Assembly (NCBI RefSeq): GCF_031755915.1
Contig: NC_083379.1
Coordinates: 43,656,001 to 43,720,000 of the forward strand
DNA: 64,000 nt
From: Ziziphus jujuba
Lineage: Eukaryota; Streptophyta; Magnoliopsida; Rosales; Rhamnaceae
Reading direction: 5' to 3'
Position numbers and translations under genes: made by a program. Positions 23,012-36,679 of this stretch are shown here, in pieces. How positions within the stretch are numbered: the stretch's first letter is position 1; every line of letters starts with the position of its first letter. The notes beneath the pieces were generated by a model. It was given only the letters and a program-made list of their open reading frames with translations, was not told where the DNA came from and did not search any database.

Positions 23012-26000
23012 TTATCTTGGTAAGGGATTGATTGATCCGGTAGACGAGGCTACATAGAACATTTCACCAGAATCAGCTCCTGCCCAATGAGTAAGAGGAA
23101 TGTGGTTCTTCCGAGCTACCTCTATTGCTAAACAATCTTTTAGTTCAGTCACCACCTGGTTCATATTTGGCCTTTGAGAGGATGTTGGAGATACACAAGT
23201 CATTGCTATTTCAACAGCTTTCCACACTGAATTAACTTCGAAATCCCCCTGTAACTTTGGCTCCACCAGACTTCTAATATCCCCATCAGCAACCACATTA
23301 CTAACCCATTGGCTTATGTGAGTCCTTTCCTCGCTTCTACTTATGGCAGGTTGGCTTGTGATTATCTCTAATACAACTACTCCAAAACTGTAAACATCAC
23401 TTTTCTCATTTAGCCTGTTTGTTTTATAGTATCTGCAACACAAAACACGATGATTCAATGTGGGCCTATTTAAAAAGCATCATTTTTGCAAAATTCTTTA
23501 TCAAGTAATTAGACCCACTAATATAGTTTTTATATTTTTCCTTAAACCAAATTTCTGTTCATTTTTTCTTTTTTATTTCCTAGTCATCAAGTTGTTTTCA
23601 TTGATAAAAACTTGATATTTTTATAATTTTTTTTTTCTGTTTTTTTTTTTTTTTTTTTGGAAGGACACCAACAAATGATCAAATAACACAAACTTACTCA
23701 GGGTCAAGGTAACCAGGGGTACCAGCAATAGCGGTAGACACATGAGTGCCACCACCACTTGGGAAAACTCTGGATAGCCCAAAATCAGCTAGTTTGGCTT
23801 GAAAATTCTCAGCTAATAATATATTAGAGGTCTTCACATCTCTGTGTACTATAGGTGGTTTACATCCATTGTGCAGATACTCCAATCCTGCATTTCAAAA
23901 CCAAATTTATGGTATTAGAAAAATAATAATAATAATGATTATATATATATATATAGAGTGAAGTTACAACTGATTAAATAAATATAAAAAACAAAACAAA
24001 AAACGAAAATCAAGTAAATTTATTGTAAACCATGTGCTGCGTCCAAGGCAATTTGAAGCCTTCCTTCCCACCTTAACACATTTTCACTTCCGTCTCCTGC
24101 ACGAGTAATAAAATTATGCTCTGTTTTATGTAATCTTCTATAAAAAATCATATCATACACCACCATAAGAAAAGTAGCTTTAGAAACCTAACCTGCAGAA
24201 AGATATGACTCAAGATTTCCATTGACCATGTACTCATAGATAAGAGCCATATTTGTTCCTTCGTAGCAGTACCCAACAAGGCTTGTCAAGTTTCCATGAT
24301 AAACTCTCATTAGAAGCTTAACCTGTTATTAGTAAATAGTAATCACCTCTGAATAATAGAGATGCTATGGATAAGATCAAAAGTTAAGTCCATTATGTAT
24401 GCATATACAAGACATGGAAGATGTACCTCTGCTTGAAATTGTTGATACCCCTGAACCGATGTGGAAGACAACATTTTTACTGCAACTTCAGTGCCCTCTA
24501 TAAGGCCATGGAATACTGTTCCAAATCCTCCTTTGCCAAGAGTTCTCTCAAAGTTATTTGTCATTTTTAGAACCTCAGAATACGTAAATTGACGTTTTTT
24601 AGGCTCTAATGTGTTATTCTGGTCAGTCGATCTCGCACCTAGTGTTACATCAGCTAATAGCATCATAGGTTTTATAATTATATATATCATTAAAAATAAT
24701 AAAATCTATTCATTCAAAGGCATAAAGTATTACCAGGTTGCTTTTTTCGTTTTAGGACCACAAAGATAGCTGCTGCATTTAACAGGACGAGCAGTGCACC
24801 AATTGATGATACAATTGGAATGAGAATATTTTTCTTCTTTTTGCATGAAAGGGATGCGCAAAGATTTTCATTGTCTTCAACGCTAGCACATTAACAAGTT
24901 GAAATAATTTCTTATTCAGGTTTTTGTGCTTGAAAGTTCACATATGTTCATAAAATATTAAAATTTCAAGTAAGTTGTATTCAGTTCTAAATAAAAGTAA
25001 CTTTTGTCCCTTTGTTTAGTAAATTTGGAAATCTGAACATAGTCTAAAGAAGCCATATGATTCCTTGGCCAAGTAAAATTCTGTACTTTTATATAATTCA
25101 AAATTTCTATATATTGATGATAATAATAACATTGTTCCATATGGACCATGCATGGCTTGTAACAAGATACATACCTTAATGACAGAAAACCATTCATTGA
25201 CTTTTGAACGAGTTCAGCTGGAACTGAACCTCTGAGCTTGTTTCCTTTTAAATTTCTGTCAAAAAATTAGTTAATCCTAAATACCATGCACTATTATAAA
25301 CTCTTACATACAAAGTTGTAGTACCAAATTCTTAATATAAACAACTTACAGGACAGACAATTTTTTTAAGCGAGATAGAGAATCAGGAACTGATCCAGTT
25401 AAGCTATTGTTTGATAAATCCCTGACATGAGCAATTCACATAAACTTGATTATGATTGTGACAATATATAAGTAACGAAATTGGATAGTAATATATTACT
25501 AGTTTTTTATTACTTACAAAGATTCTAACATAACGAGACTGGATATGTATGAGGTTATCTCGCCAGTCAATCCACTTGATGACAAGTTCCTGATTGCCAT
25601 TTCAAATTACATTAATAGGAGTTTGTATAAAGCTGAATCAACAAAACTATCAACTGAAAGCATTACCTCTAGACCTACTAACAGAAATATATATATATAT
25701 ATATATAGGAAAAGAATTTTAAACTTACAAGGATGTGATTCTAGGGGTAACATAATCTTTGTGGTTGCAATATAGACCTGACCATAAGAATGCTACTGGA
25801 AAACATGGATCTCCTTGCCAATCTCTACCTATTCCGTAAGTTGACTTTATGTTGGCGATGGCATCGGCTAAAATATTCACATCAAATATTAATCATATGA
25901 TGCAATTGTCAAAACAATCATGCACCAAATGGAAATAGAGAAACATGTGTGATGGGATCGAAAAGCATATATACCATCATCTTGGTGTGTTTCTGGTTGG

Positions 26001-26470
26001 GAAAATTCTATAAACTTATAGACCTCAAGAGCGTTAAGGATTGGTGGGAGAGTTGAATTTTTCAGCCGAATGAATGAGAAACTATAATTTGTTGATACCA
26101 CAATATTACCGGTGCTGTATACTGCGAATGACTTTAAGTAGCTAGGGACCACAGCTTCACCAGATAACCACTTGTTCCCATTCAGATAGATATCGAACAT
26201 TCTGGACTGGTTGGATTGGAGTTTTCGGAGTTCAGCAGTGTGCATGTACACATAATATTGGCTACTCTCACCTTCTGGTTCCCAATAGAATTCCAAAGCA
26301 GCACTAGCATTCAATGGCTCTGCCGCCGTGCTCATTACGATAGAGGGCGGCTGGAAATCCATTGCAACATTGGCGTAGTATACTGCAAGCGAGGTTGTTA
26401 TTGTGGTCCAGTCTTTCTGTGTATAGGGCGTCCAAATACGATCAAATAAGTCGGACGGGTACCTTTGAAA

Positions 26471-26503
<33 letters not shown>

Positions 26504-28161
26504 TATAAGACAAGTAATTAATTTGTTTTAGAAAGAAATGGTAAGTTAATTGAACTCTGAATAAGTAATTAAATTAATTGTAGCAATATGTTTTTGGTTT
26601 TTGGTTTTCGGCTTTCAGTTTTTTTTTTTTTTTTTTCTTGAAGTTTCATTTATGTATAATTGGCTATGTTTAAAATAATAGTTAGGCTTCTCAACTACAA
26701 ACTGTAGAAAGAAAAAAAAAGATAAAAAGAACAAAATTTACAAAATGGGCACTGTTAGAGTTGGTGATCCGAATTCTTGTTGACTTAATCCGAAAAGTTC
26801 GCGGTGAGACCCGTTTGATAAAATCTATTTTAAGAGAAAAAATGGGCTCTGTGGTGGTAGCAGAGGTCGAGGGCCGATAGGCCCGAGACCGTAGCCCACC
26901 ACTGAGCTCGTTGGAGTGTGGGGCCAACGCCCCCGCGGTATGGACCTTTCCAATTTTTTTTTGTTTATTCTGTCCATACAATATATATATATATATATAT
27001 TTTTTGGGGGTTTTTTCGGTTGTATTATTGAGGGTTTTAATCACTCTATTTTGCTCACCTTTTGTATCTATTTCATTAATAAAAGTTTGCCTCTCTTTGT
27101 CCGTGGTTTTTTTTTCCGTAAAAAATTTTTCACGTAAATCTATGTGTTCTATTTTATTCTTCTATTGTTATTGTTTTATTTTATTTTTCTTAACAGAAAA
27201 CATTTCAAAATGTACTTTATAGCTCATTTTTTATAAACTTTATTTTTTCTTTTTCTCATAATAAATCTAATCATAGTAATAATTTATCTTTCATGTATGC
27301 TTAATCTTTCAAGTAAAAAAGAAAAACATAAAAACCAAAAATATAATCGATACTAATTGAAAGAGAGGTTAGCATATGGTAACCCTAAGGAAAATAGTTT
27401 TGGGGTTACCTGTATGATTGATTGGCGGTGGAACCAATATCGAAGCGATGGGTGAGTGCCAATGACCCAGACCCAGTTGACGTAAAATAAGTGTCATTTC
27501 TGAGGGGCCTCAATTCTAATGCTGTAATAAAAGGTGTTCCCGAATTGGTGTTTACAAGACAGATTTGTAGATGACTTTGCGAGGTATTATGTATGATCTC
27601 CTTCATGATACTTAAATTCACTGAGCTGAAATTAACTGTAACCCATTTATTAGGTCCCAGGTACAGATCAAATCTCGGCAACTTATTTTGGCCGTCATAA
27701 TTGCCATACAGAAAAGTGGTTCTGATCAAATACTTGGCAGCTCTTGTAACATTTAGTTTGTAACAGTTGCGGACTCCTTGAGGGAAGCTTCTTACATATT
27801 CTACATGCCGTGGTTGGGTAGCTAATTTATATTCCGGCAATATGCTCTTACTTATGCCACTGCTAATGAATGGTACGTCTGAAATATAATCAATATCTGT
27901 TGATGGCTCTAAGTAGCGAGAGTCTTTTGGAAGCCCACAGTCTAAGCTAATGAAGCCTGAATATATATCCATAACATGAACACAACTTCAGCTACATGGT
28001 TTTACTTATAAATAAACAAACAGAAAGCAACCCATATTTTCAGCATATATATGGAGATTTAGATAAATGATCATACCGGATTGGTCCTGTGCGTGAACAA
28101 GGTACAGAAAAGCAATAACAAGAGGCAATATTGCATACTCAAGGTGTTTCGAAATCTCCAT
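23012..28161 (-). CDS. Malectin-like/LRR receptor Ser/Thr kinase, gene B (intact, 883 aa)
   Basis: Thirteen exons: 28077-28161, 27410-27956, 25975-26462, 25729-25867, 25518-25589, 25350-25421, 25175-25255, 24734-24882, 24427-24638, 24193-24322, 24031-24096, 23698-23887, 23012-23432; total 2652 bp, phases consistent. Residues 1-25 are a signal peptide ([14 protein letters not shown]...); 30-375 a malectin-like ectodomain (FISLDCGLP start); WQGDPC near 390; three LRRs at 420-494; a membrane span near 512-535 followed by KRKK; kinase 575-850 with [21 protein letters not shown] (RD type), DFG and GTPGYLDPE. It is expected in the plasma membrane, sensing an extracellular cue and phosphorylating cytoplasmic partners. 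Relatives include FRK1 and IOS1; the ligand is unknown. Intron 2 (947 bp) carries a solo LTR. No coding damage seen; transcription is untested. Confidence 0.93.
26753..27195 (+). mobile_element. Solo LTR (small family) in intron 2 of gene B
   Basis: Starts TGTTAGAGTTGGTGATCCG and ends TTAACA; homologous to 40321-40662 along most of its length (CCGAATTCTTGTTGA, AAGTTCGCGGTG, GGGCTCTG, TATGGACC, CACGTAAAT blocks). It is about 100 bp longer because of a GC-rich segment (26862-26940) with inverted GGTC-GGGCC / GGCCC-GACC arms. No clean target duplication (GGCAC left, GAAAA right). The intron splice sites lie outside it, so splicing of B can remain normal. Confidence 0.8.
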
Positions 28162-28199
28162 CACTTTGCTGCGTGTCTTCCTGCTGCTAAATAATCAGA

Positions 28200-28212
28200 T
28201 GCATTTATAAGC
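28200..28212 (-). promoter_or_regulatory. TATA-like box upstream of gene B
   Basis: The minus strand reads TGCTTATAAATGC, about 45 bases before the ATG at 28161, at the same place as in A and D. Core promoter inferred from position and conservation. Confidence 0.55.
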
Positions 28213-28214
28213 AG

Positions 28215-31200
28215 TAAACATTTTTCTTTTCAAGTCTAAATCATGTTCTAAAATATTTACGTTGACGTGACATGGTAGCATATACACATCTATCACGAAA
28301 TTCCTTAAAAAAGGAAAAGCAAAGAAAAACCATTGTTCTTTGCGTGTGAAAGGAATTCTTTTTTTTTTTCTTTTTTTTCTTTGATGGGTCAAAATCATGT
28401 CATCATGTATACTTATTGTAGGAGTTTACCCCCGAAATTTGGAAATTGTCCAGCTCAAATTGCAAGCAATCGGAGGAAGCTTCATGACTAGGAATTTGCA
28501 AAACTTTAAGGTCGCGAGATGGCAGTGGCCCCAAAATTCCATAGGGTACAGGAACGGTGAGGGAGAGAAACAGTCAAACAAAAGACTGGTCTCTCAAATC
28601 AAAACTGTTTTTTTCTTAAACAGTCAAACAAAAGACTGGTCTCTCAAATCAAAACTGTTTTTTTCTTCTTTTTTTCCACTTAAAAAAATGAAAATAAAAA
28701 ATAGAACCTAACTAGCTAGCAGCGGTACTCCCTTTCTCCTACTTCTAGCAAAAAAGTCCAGATTTACGCGTAAAGAGAAATGATAACGAATAGAAATAAT
28801 GATTCGCGTCCATCTTTATTAGCTTAAATTTTTTGAAAAAATGGCCATTCAACTTTAGCAATATCAATTAACTTGTTTCTCCTTGTACATTGTCTAAAAT
28901 ATTATTTTATAGAAAACAAATCCTTAAGCATGTTTGAAATCTAATATAAACCATAAATTCAAAATAGAATTTTAATTATTCATGGGAAGTACTATTTTAA
29001 ATTATTGGTCTTCTGAAGTGGATTTGACCGAATTTTCCTTCGTCAAGACTCTCTCTAATACTGTAATTATTACGTCCACAAAATAGACCATCTATTTAAT
29101 TATTTATTGGTACTTCAACGTGGTGTTGGGCCTAACTTTGCCTTACTCAACACCTGCTCCAATTACACAGTTAATGAAATTTTGAAAAACAAACTTTGAT
29201 ACAAAAAGTAGTGATGTGAACACCGAACGCAAATATTTTCATTACATTTAATACAATAGACTAGGTCATCAATTGCTCCTGAATTTTTGTACTCAAAACT
29301 AAAAACTATGATGGTCATTATCATTATCCTGCAAAAAATTGCTCTTATTACATTTAATACTTGATATGCTCTTTCCACCATTTTGTTTACCAAAGATATG
29401 ATGAAAACGTTGTCACTTCCACCATTCTTATCGAGAAAAGATATATTGTATCAATTTAATTGTCCATATATCATGTGACAACTTAATTGTCTGTCATTAA
29501 CAAAAAAATTCACTTTCATATATTAGGCTTTATTATTAAAAAATAAAAATAAAAATAAATACTACAATTAATAATTATCATCTATAATTTGAAAATTCTA
29601 TATAACCTATTGAAATAACTGTACATATGTTATACCATATGACATATAAACATAATATTTATAAAATATAATAAGTATTGAGAACACACAATATTTATAA
29701 AATATAATAACATATATTAGTATTGAGAACAGATCTCTTAAAATTATATTAAACCTTGTTTTGAAGACATGTTGATGTGGCAAACACTATTAGCAACACT
29801 CATTAAATTTTGAATAAAAAGGGGGGGGAAAAGGACTTATTTGGGTAAGTGTTAGCCATTAACAATTAATTCTGATATTTCCCAAGTTCCCACAAAAACT
29901 GTATTTAAATAAAAAAAAAGATACATAAATTATATATTATATATCACTATACTAAAAGATTTATTAGATCCACTACTTCATATTTAGTTTTAAAAAATAA
30001 GCACAATCCAATTAAAAACACTAAATCAACCAAATCCAATTGTTATAATAAAAGACTTTAATATAATATTATAATGTTGATTTAATTAAAAAAAAAAAAA
30101 ACTAACTTGTTGTGTGTGTTTGTATAATGATGCTCCTATACAAGATCGTAAACTAATTAAAGTTCATAAACGGCTTATATGAACTTGCAGACGCCTATTG
30201 TCCATCTTATTAGTACTAATAGATGCCTATATACCACATGTAAATTGCTTATTAACTTTTATGTATATATACAAAGTTTCTACAGCGGACGTGCACAATT
30301 ACTATATAGTCAGTGTGGATAATGTTTCAATGCCAAGATACTTTTATCTTTTTTCAATTCTTTCCACATCGGCTATGTATAATCAGTATATATGTACATA
30401 TAAGATCTCATCTCAATATATATATATATATATATGGAAAGGGTACAAAATCTGGTCTCTTCGTCCGGCAAATATGTTTACCCTTTGCACCCCCATCCAA
30501 GAGAGGTCCCATACGAGTTGGATAAAGCAGGGCAATTTCTCATTCCTAAATTTAACACCATTAAATCCTGGCTGTTAATGTGTGTTTTCTTAAATAAAAT
30601 GACATCTTGACTCATGAGTACATGTCTGCCTCTCTTATTCAATAGTCGATAGGCTTTAAATACCTAGCATGCACGTACGAAGACGATATTAAAGAAAGGG
30701 TGAAGGCGTGTAAATGCAATCCTTTAATATCTAGCTTCTTAAGAAAAAAAAGTTTAGTTCTCCATTTGTTGCATTAAACTAGATTGAGTAGTATTTGATT
30801 GTTTCAAATCTTATCCAACTAAATTTAATTATATATAAAATTATCCAATCCAATTTAATATAGTATTAATAATTTTTTTTTTTCATTTACTATAATGTTT
30901 TCATCATAATATTTAAAATCTACAATGTCTCAACCATAAATATAAATAACTTATCAACAAACACAATATTACTTGGCAATTTAGCATTAAAAATGTGAAG
31001 TCAAGATAACCAAGGGTGCGTTCAAGTGGGCCCATATAAGTCTTAAGTCCTCGTCGCTATAAAAATAGAAAAATAGGACTCATTTATTATGACATTTTGA
31101 CGGCCATATATGCAAGCCATCCATTGACCATTTGACTTTTGTCCACTCTCCGACGTGGTGGCCGGTGCTATTTATACCACGTCTAAAATCTTGTACGAGT

Positions 31201-32253
31201 TTTATCAAACAAAATAATAATTTTTTTCAAAAATATGATTAGCTATTATCGTGAAAAAGCTAAAGATCCACTGCCTAGCCTATACATTATTATACGTATA
31301 TACATTGTACCCATGTGTTTGATTTACATGCCTTATCAAATAAAATACCTTTTGTTCTACATCAAAATTTTACAAATAACAGTGAAGAACTAACTTGATT
31401 GTGGGTCCCACGTGTTAAGAAAGACAATCTTTTAGCATCACGCTATCATCATAAGCCGAAGGAAAATTAATCTTCCGTTAATTTAATTTTACTATGTGTA
31501 GAAAATAAAAAATTTAAGGTTGAATTTGGTGAGTTTTAAAATATAGGGCCCAAATTAATACAATCCTGAAAACAGAGAGGAGTGAGGTGCAATAAACCCT
31601 ACTTTTAAAAAATCATAACATATTTAAATAAAATTAATCAACAATTTTTTTTTGAAATTGGTATTCTGGTCCAGTGGCCTAGCTGCAGCATCAAGTCTCG
31701 AGCTCCGACCAAAGAGGATGCCTCATATCGATTTGGAGGCCCAAAATGTGGATTTGGATAGTATATATGGGCTTGCCAGCCAGGAAAGAGCCTGGGCTCG
31801 ATGGCCTGGGGCATGCATTTGAAGTACAGAGCAGGACCATATTACATGCCATGGGGCTTGAGCGACAAGCTGCTAAATATTACATAATCCCATGAAATTA
31901 AACCATGGAGAGAACAAAGCCATTTGGGCGATTCAAAACAAAATTTTTTAATTTGTATTCTATCTGCTAAAATGGTTTCTCAAGTGTTATCAATTTATAT
32001 TGAACAATTTCTTTAGGGAAAAAAAAAATTGGAAAACGTAATTACCCATAAAGTTCTTAATAATACTGTCTACAAGAACAAAGTTTTTTATATCCTAAAA
32101 TATCAATATCCACTGATATACAAAGACAATGGATGGTGAACTTAAAATGCATACAAACTGCACCAATATTGTTAATCTCTAAGTATCACACTAGATGTAA
32201 AAGAATTTGAGATAAAGGAAACCAATTGCAGATTTGATGTTCTAAACAAACTA
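28215..32253. other. Spacer upstream of gene B, paralogous to the D-E spacer
   Basis: No credible gene. Several blocks match the spacer right of gene D: about 28960-29090 with 54670-54790, 29170-29290 with the repeat unit at 55045-55475, and 31080-31310 with 55610-55820. It also holds a 50-bp duplication (28571-28670), a G-run (29821-29829), (TA)n near 30417-30435 and, at 31670-31900, a block that resembles the downstream flanks of genes C (33395-33600) and E (56350-56560). That last block marks the 3' flank of the gene scrap at 32254. Confidence 0.65.
28571..28670. repeat. Perfect 50-bp tandem duplication
   Basis: Two units (28571-28620 and 28621-28670), each starting CAGTCAAACAAAAGACTGG and ending ACTGTTTTTTTCTT; identical to within the last few bases. 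Each unit carries AAACAGT/ACTGTTT inverted ends. Confidence 0.9.
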
Positions 32254-32358
32254 CTACCTTGCTAAGGAATAAATCAGTTCCATCGGTAGACGAATAGTGA
32301 AAGCTACCGAATCAATTAGAGGAATGTGGTTCTTTCGAGCTAACTCTATTACTAAACT
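32254..32358 (-). pseudogene. Relic of a receptor-kinase last exon
   Basis: The minus strand reads [15 protein letters not shown] and ends ELIYSLAR before a TAG stop. This matches the extreme C-terminus of genes B-E (ELARKN...PL... then ELI-PLAR). Homology stops abruptly at 32358; no other exon of this copy is found to its right. Its downstream flank (31670-31900) is preserved. It is the remnant of a further array member, probably the counterpart of E because the spacers to their left are paralogous. Confidence 0.85.
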
Positions 32359-33786
32359 TCATGCAACCCTAGGAAGCTTCATTATCAGTTGTAGTCCGCT
32401 CATAGATTTTTTATAAATTTTTATTTTAAAAAAATGGTTCACAAATGAATTATTTACATATCATTATGTTTCACTGAATGGTTCAAAGAAAATTATTTGG
32501 AGGGAGCAATAAATTGATATTATGCCATAATTCAGGTACAAATTGCCAATGTGTATATATATATATATATATATTAGAAGGCAAATTGAAACATGTGAAA
32601 ATTGAGGAGACTATTTTAAATTTCTGTAATTTATAATAAGATGAAAAGAAGAAAAGACCAAAGACCAAATCAAAATTATTAATATCCATTAACTAATTTC
32701 TTATGTTCTAATCTTCATTTTGATTGTATTTAATTTGACATATACATACACTCATTATTATAGTTGCTTTCCGTTTTCATAAATAAATATATATTTATAT
32801 ATATATATATATATTTTTTTTTTTGGGGAGAGTTTAATTAAAGTCAAGAATGACAAGCTCAAGAGTCCATTCCCAAATTTGGCTTACCAAAAACTTTTAA
32901 CAAGTTGCAACAAGACCCCCCTCAAAATTTTTCCTTGGAATTTGAGAAAAAAAAAAAAGAAAATATTTTCCTGGGGAGTTGAATTTCATGCTATTGTGCT
33001 TCAAGAATCTATTTTTTTTTTTATTTGTGTTTTTTCACAGTTGACCACAAAAATAAACCTCCTTAGTCTTTCAAATATGTCCCTAGACAATATAAAATAT
33101 GCCCAAAAAAAGAAAAAAAAAGGACAAAATGTGTTGGCAAAATATTTTAAAATAGCCAACTTGCCCATATAACAATAGAATAAATAAATACTTATAAAAA
33201 GTTTGTTATCGTTGTTATTATTATTATTTTTTTTTTGGACGAATAGGTTTATTTGTTGTTGTTATTTTTTTGGACGAATAGTTTTTACTTATTGACAACT
33301 ATAGTATTTATTTACAGCATCACTTGATATTCGAAATTTTATTTAAATAGATTGCATAATTAAAATTTATAATGAAAAATATATGGGATAAATCGTAATG
33401 ATGTGGATTGTGGTACCCAAAATACTGGAGTTGGATCGTGTAAATGGGCTTGGTTGGTAGCCCAGCCATCATGCCACTTGAATTATTAATTTCTTTTGGA
33501 AGTACACATCTTTATTGCACTCCGAATTTGATATCTAATATTACATACAGATACAATTCTGACATGTCAAACTAAAACCATAAGAGTGCAAAGTCATTTG
33601 GGTAACACCGTTATATATATATATATATATGGGATTTCACTCTAATTTTGTACGGCAAACTATTTAACATGAATACAACTACAGTATAGCACTGTCAATC
33701 TTTCCTAAAAGAGAATTTAAGACCATAAAAAAGAGAACTAGTACAGCCAAAAAAAGAATTGCAGATTTGACGTTCGGGACAAACTG
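32359..33786. other. Spacer downstream of gene C
   Basis: No gene. (TA)n tracts at 32556-32573 and 32797-32812, A- and T-runs, and a block at 33395-33600 shared with the downstream flanks of E and of the relic. About 32500-32620 also resembles 39010-39110. Confidence 0.6.
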
Positions 33787-36186
33787 CTACCTTGCTAAGG
33801 GCTTGATCAATTCGATAGATGAATCTGTTGAGAACATTACACTGGCATTGGCTGAGGAATCAATCAGAGGGATGTTCCTTCGAGCTAATTCTATTGCTAA
33901 ACAATCTTTTAGTTCAATCACCACCTCATTCATGTTTGGTCTTTTCGTGGAGGTTGAAGATAAACAAGCCATTGCTATTTCAACAGCTTTCCACGCTGAA
34001 TTAATATCGAAATCTCCCTCTAACTTTGGATCAACCACACTTCTAATATCCCCATTGGCAAGCACATAACTAACCCATTGGCTTATGTGAGTCCTCTCCT
34101 TGCTTTTACTTATGACAGGTTGGCTTGTGATTATCTCTAACAGAACCACTCCAAAGCTATAAACATCGCTTTTCTCATTTAGCCTGTTTGTTGTGGAGTA
34201 CCTGCAATTCAAATCATGATTGATTAAATGTGTGTCTATAATCTATTTGAAAAGCAGTATTTTTGCAAAATGATTAGATTGGAATTCACTTAATCTATTT
34301 CTTTTTGCTTGGTTTAATTTTTATTTTTATTTTTTGTTTTGAAGGGCACGTACAAATAATCAGAATAACACACAAACACAAACTTACTCTGGGTCAAGGT
34401 AACCGGGGGTGCCAGCAATATTGGTAGATACATGAGTGCCACCTTCAGTTGGGAATATTCTGGATAGCCCAAAATCTGATAGTTTTGCTCTAAAATCCTC
34501 CGCTAATAATATATTTGGGGTCTTCACATCTCTGTGGACTATAGGTGGTTTACAACCGTTGTGCAGATACTCCAATCCTGCATTTTGAAACCCACATATT
34601 GGCAATATGAATATTGCTTTTTACAGAGAGGGGTTAAAAAAAAAAAAAAAAAAAAGAAGTAAATTTATTATAAACCTTTTGCTGCGTCCAACGCTATTTG
34701 AAGTCTTCCTTGCCAACTTAATACATTTTCCCTTCCACCTTGTATACAAATTGACAGATAAATATAACATATTTAATATGCTTTGCTTTTCTTGATCAAA
34801 ATATATATGTATATATATGCTCTGTTTTTTTATCAATATATATATATATATATATATGCTCTGTTCTCTGTATTCCTCTAAGTCAACAGAAATATCGAAC
34901 CTGAATCATATCATATTGAAAGAAATAAATTAAAAAGGAACCTGCTGAAAGATATGACTCCAGATTTCCATTGGCCATGTACTCATAGATTAGAGCCATG
35001 TTTGTTCCTTCGTTGCAGTAACCAACAAGGCTTGTCAAGTTTCCATGATAAACTCTCATTAGAAGCTTAACCTGTTTTATTTAAAATAAACTTTTTACTG
35101 ATTAATATGTCCATGCAATGGATAAAATAAGAAAAGTTGAATCCATATAAATGATGGGCAGACATGCCTCTGCTTGAAATTGATGATACCCCTGAACTGA
35201 TGTAGAAGACAGCATCTTCACAGCTACATCAGTGCCCTCTATTATGCCATGGTAGACTGTTCCAAATCCACCTTTTCCAAGAGTTACCTCAAAGTTGTTT
35301 GTAAATTTTATCACCTCAGAGTATGTAAATTGACGCTTTTTTGGCTCCAATGAAGTATTTTTGACATTCGATCGTGCACCTAATCTTATTTCTGCTCATA
35401 GCAACATAATTTTCATAATTATATCATGAGAAATTAAAACTCTGTTCAATCCACAAGGCTTAAATGAGAAATATATTTACCGTATCGCTTTTTTCGTTTT
35501 AGGATCACAATGAGAGCTGCGGCATTTAACAGGACCAAAATTGCACCAACTGATGATACTATTGGAATGAGAATGTTTTTCTTCTTTTTGCATGAGAAGG
35601 ATGCACAGAGATCTTGATTTTCTCCAACGCTAGAACATTACAAAGTTGAAATTACTTTAATCAAGTTTATTTTGCTTGAAAATGCTATGTTTGTAGTTTT
35701 TATAATGGAATCAAAGTAAATTAGATCCCTGACATATTTTCATGAAACACTAAACTTTCAGGTAACATGCATTTTGTCCACTTTTTCCCCCAGCAAATAA
35801 TAATCTTAATTAAAATACTCTGTAAACAGGATACATACATTAATTTTAGAAAGCCGCTGTTCGACCTTTGAATGAGTTCAGCAGGAACTGAACCTGTGAG
35901 CAAGTTTCCTTCCAAATTTCTGTCAACAAATTAATTAAAGATTCTGAATAATTCTCTGCTTCTGAAACTCTTATAATGAAAGTCACAGTCGAAATCTTTA
36001 TCCAAACAACTTACAGGAGCTTCAATTTTTCCAATTGAGATAGAAAATCAGGAACTAATCCAGTTAAGCTATTGTTTGATAAATCCCTAAGATCATGAGC
36101 AAATAACATAAACTTCATTATTGTTGTGGTAAGTTACGAAGAACCAAAATTGGACGTCCGATATATAAATATGTATACAAATATTA

Positions 36187-36219
<33 letters not shown>

Positions 36220-36648
36220 GCACACACACATTACATTACTACTTTTAATACTTACAATGATTCTAACATAGGGAGACCGGATATGTAGGAGGATATCTCA
36301 CCAGTCAAAGCACTTGATGACAAGTTCCTGGTTGCCATGCATTTAAAAAATGATTACTTTAATAGCAGTTTTTAACTCAACGAATTAATCACCTGAAAGC
36401 TTGCCTCTATACCTAATAACTTATGTACATATAATATAGGAAAAGAATCTTGAGCTTACAAGGATATGATTCTAGGGGTATCAAAATCTTTGTAGTTGCA
36501 ACTTAGACCTGACCATAAGAATGCTACTGGAGCACATGGATCCCCTTGCCAGTTTCTACTTACTGTGTAAGTTGACTTTACGTTGTTGATGGCATCAACT
36601 AATTAATAAAATCCAATATTAATCATTCAGTTGTTAAAGTAATCATGT

Positions 36649-36679
<31 letters not shown>

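Noticed and set aside
26911..27222. Frames of 103 and 73 codons in intron 2 of gene B
   Set aside because: They read through a (TA)n tract and a solo LTR; hydrophobic runs of Ile-Tyr come from the repeat.
30198..30578. 126-codon frame upstream of gene B
   Set aside because: Contains a (TA)n-encoded Tyr-Ile run and AT-rich composition like the flanks; no similarity recognised.
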